Below, one piece after another: positions 63,847-64,000 of a stretch of DNA of 64,000 nucleotides. How positions within the stretch are numbered: position 1 is the first letter of the stretch; every line of letters starts with the position of its first letter. A model generated the notes under the pieces. It was not told where the DNA came from. It did not search any database and saw only the letters and a list, made by a program, of their open reading frames with translations. A program made the translations under genes and the position numbers. The stretch spans positions 62,001 through 126,000 of the forward strand of contig JAUIAD010000005.1 in NCBI GenBank assembly GCA_030425685.1. Direction: 5' to 3'. Source of the DNA: Gammaproteobacteria bacterium. GTDB taxonomy: Bacteria > Pseudomonadota > Gammaproteobacteria > Coxiellales > Coxiellaceae.

Positions 63847-64000
63847 CTAACCCGGTGTTTTTCGAAAACTGCCACCACAAATACTGTAGCATTCATTGTA
63901 GGCGCTGGTGCAGTCGTAATTATCCTCGCAATTGGAAAAATCAGCAAAGCTGTTTAAAGAACGCTCAACCGCATCGTTTTGTGCGCGTTGCTTTTTGATG
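63847..64000 (-). CDS. C-terminal end of a Cys-rich protein
   Basis: The last 50 residues of a minus-strand gene that begins beyond the window: IKKQRAQNDAVERSLNSFAD, then NCEDNYDCTSAYNECYSICGG, ending KTPG. Four regularly spaced cysteines suggest a disulphide-bonded exported domain. It ends 30 bp before the transporter gene and may be in the same operon. Family unknown. Confidence 0.55.
   Translation of the reverse strand, partial: IKKQRAQNDAVERSLNSFADFSNCEDNYDCTSAYNECYSICGGSFRKTPG

Overview
The window reads as A+T-rich chromosome of a host-associated gammaproteobacterium, most likely in or near the Legionellales/Coxiellaceae. This rests on gene content (pstSCAB-phoBR, hemC/hemD/hemX/hemY, ppc, uvrD, trpS, E. 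coli-like tdk), on very large coiled-coil, ankyrin-like and repeat proteins of effector type, and on promoter boxes matching the Legionella/Coxiella PmrA box (cTTAATatT-N2-cTTAATatT). Three of the large proteins carry basic runs resembling nuclear localisation signals, which would suit an intracellular or even intranuclear lifestyle. That lifestyle and the taxonomic placement are inference. No rRNA, tRNA, CRISPR array or complete insertion sequence was recognised.

Layout. 1-5.2 kb: the end of a hydantoinase B/oxoprolinase gene, the first of four DUF4143-type AAA ATPases, three small lipoproteins and a GT39-like membrane glycosyltransferase. 5.6-11.6 kb: the phosphate regulon, pstSCAB on the minus strand with a good Pho box, then phoB-phoR on the plus strand; PhoR lacks membrane segments and no phoU is present here. 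11.6-17.1 kb: a giant coiled-coil protein whose natural 5' end contains an in-frame amber codon. 17.3-23.4 kb: a minus-strand haem block (hemC, yqfO-like, hemD, hemX with a 9-bp minisatellite, hemY), an acyltransferase and a secreted protein. 23.6-27.6 kb: tdk, two tandem MFS transporters and a lysozyme-like lipoprotein. 27.6-32.9 kb: two overlapping membrane histidine kinases divergent from an OmpR-type regulator. 32.9-43.4 kb: ATPases 2 and 3 around a large HEAQH-motif protein, ppc, an ACS-type MFS transporter and a DUF2165 protein. 43.6-53.2 kb: uvrD, an ankyrin-like protein, a solenoid repeat protein and trpS. 53.6-60.1 kb: a HAD-like protein, two secreted paralogues, a decayed region and another large unknown. 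60.6-64 kb: ATPase 4, rbsK with a GRP-type sugar transporter, and the end of a Cys-rich gene.

Main points. (a) The two kinases look complementary: the upstream one has an intact ATP-binding domain but no phospho-acceptor His, and the downstream one has an intact His box but a decayed ATP-binding domain. (b) Four large unrecognised genes (starts 17137, 48967, 53637, 58238) share a 20-bp PmrA-like box placed exactly 7 nt before a -10 element. (c) All four DUF4143 ATPase genes have palindromes in their promoter or start region, and ATPase 2 sits between 22-bp direct repeats as if inserted into a terminator. (d) Several dispersed palindromic repeat families occur; two keep their arms complementary through paired base changes.
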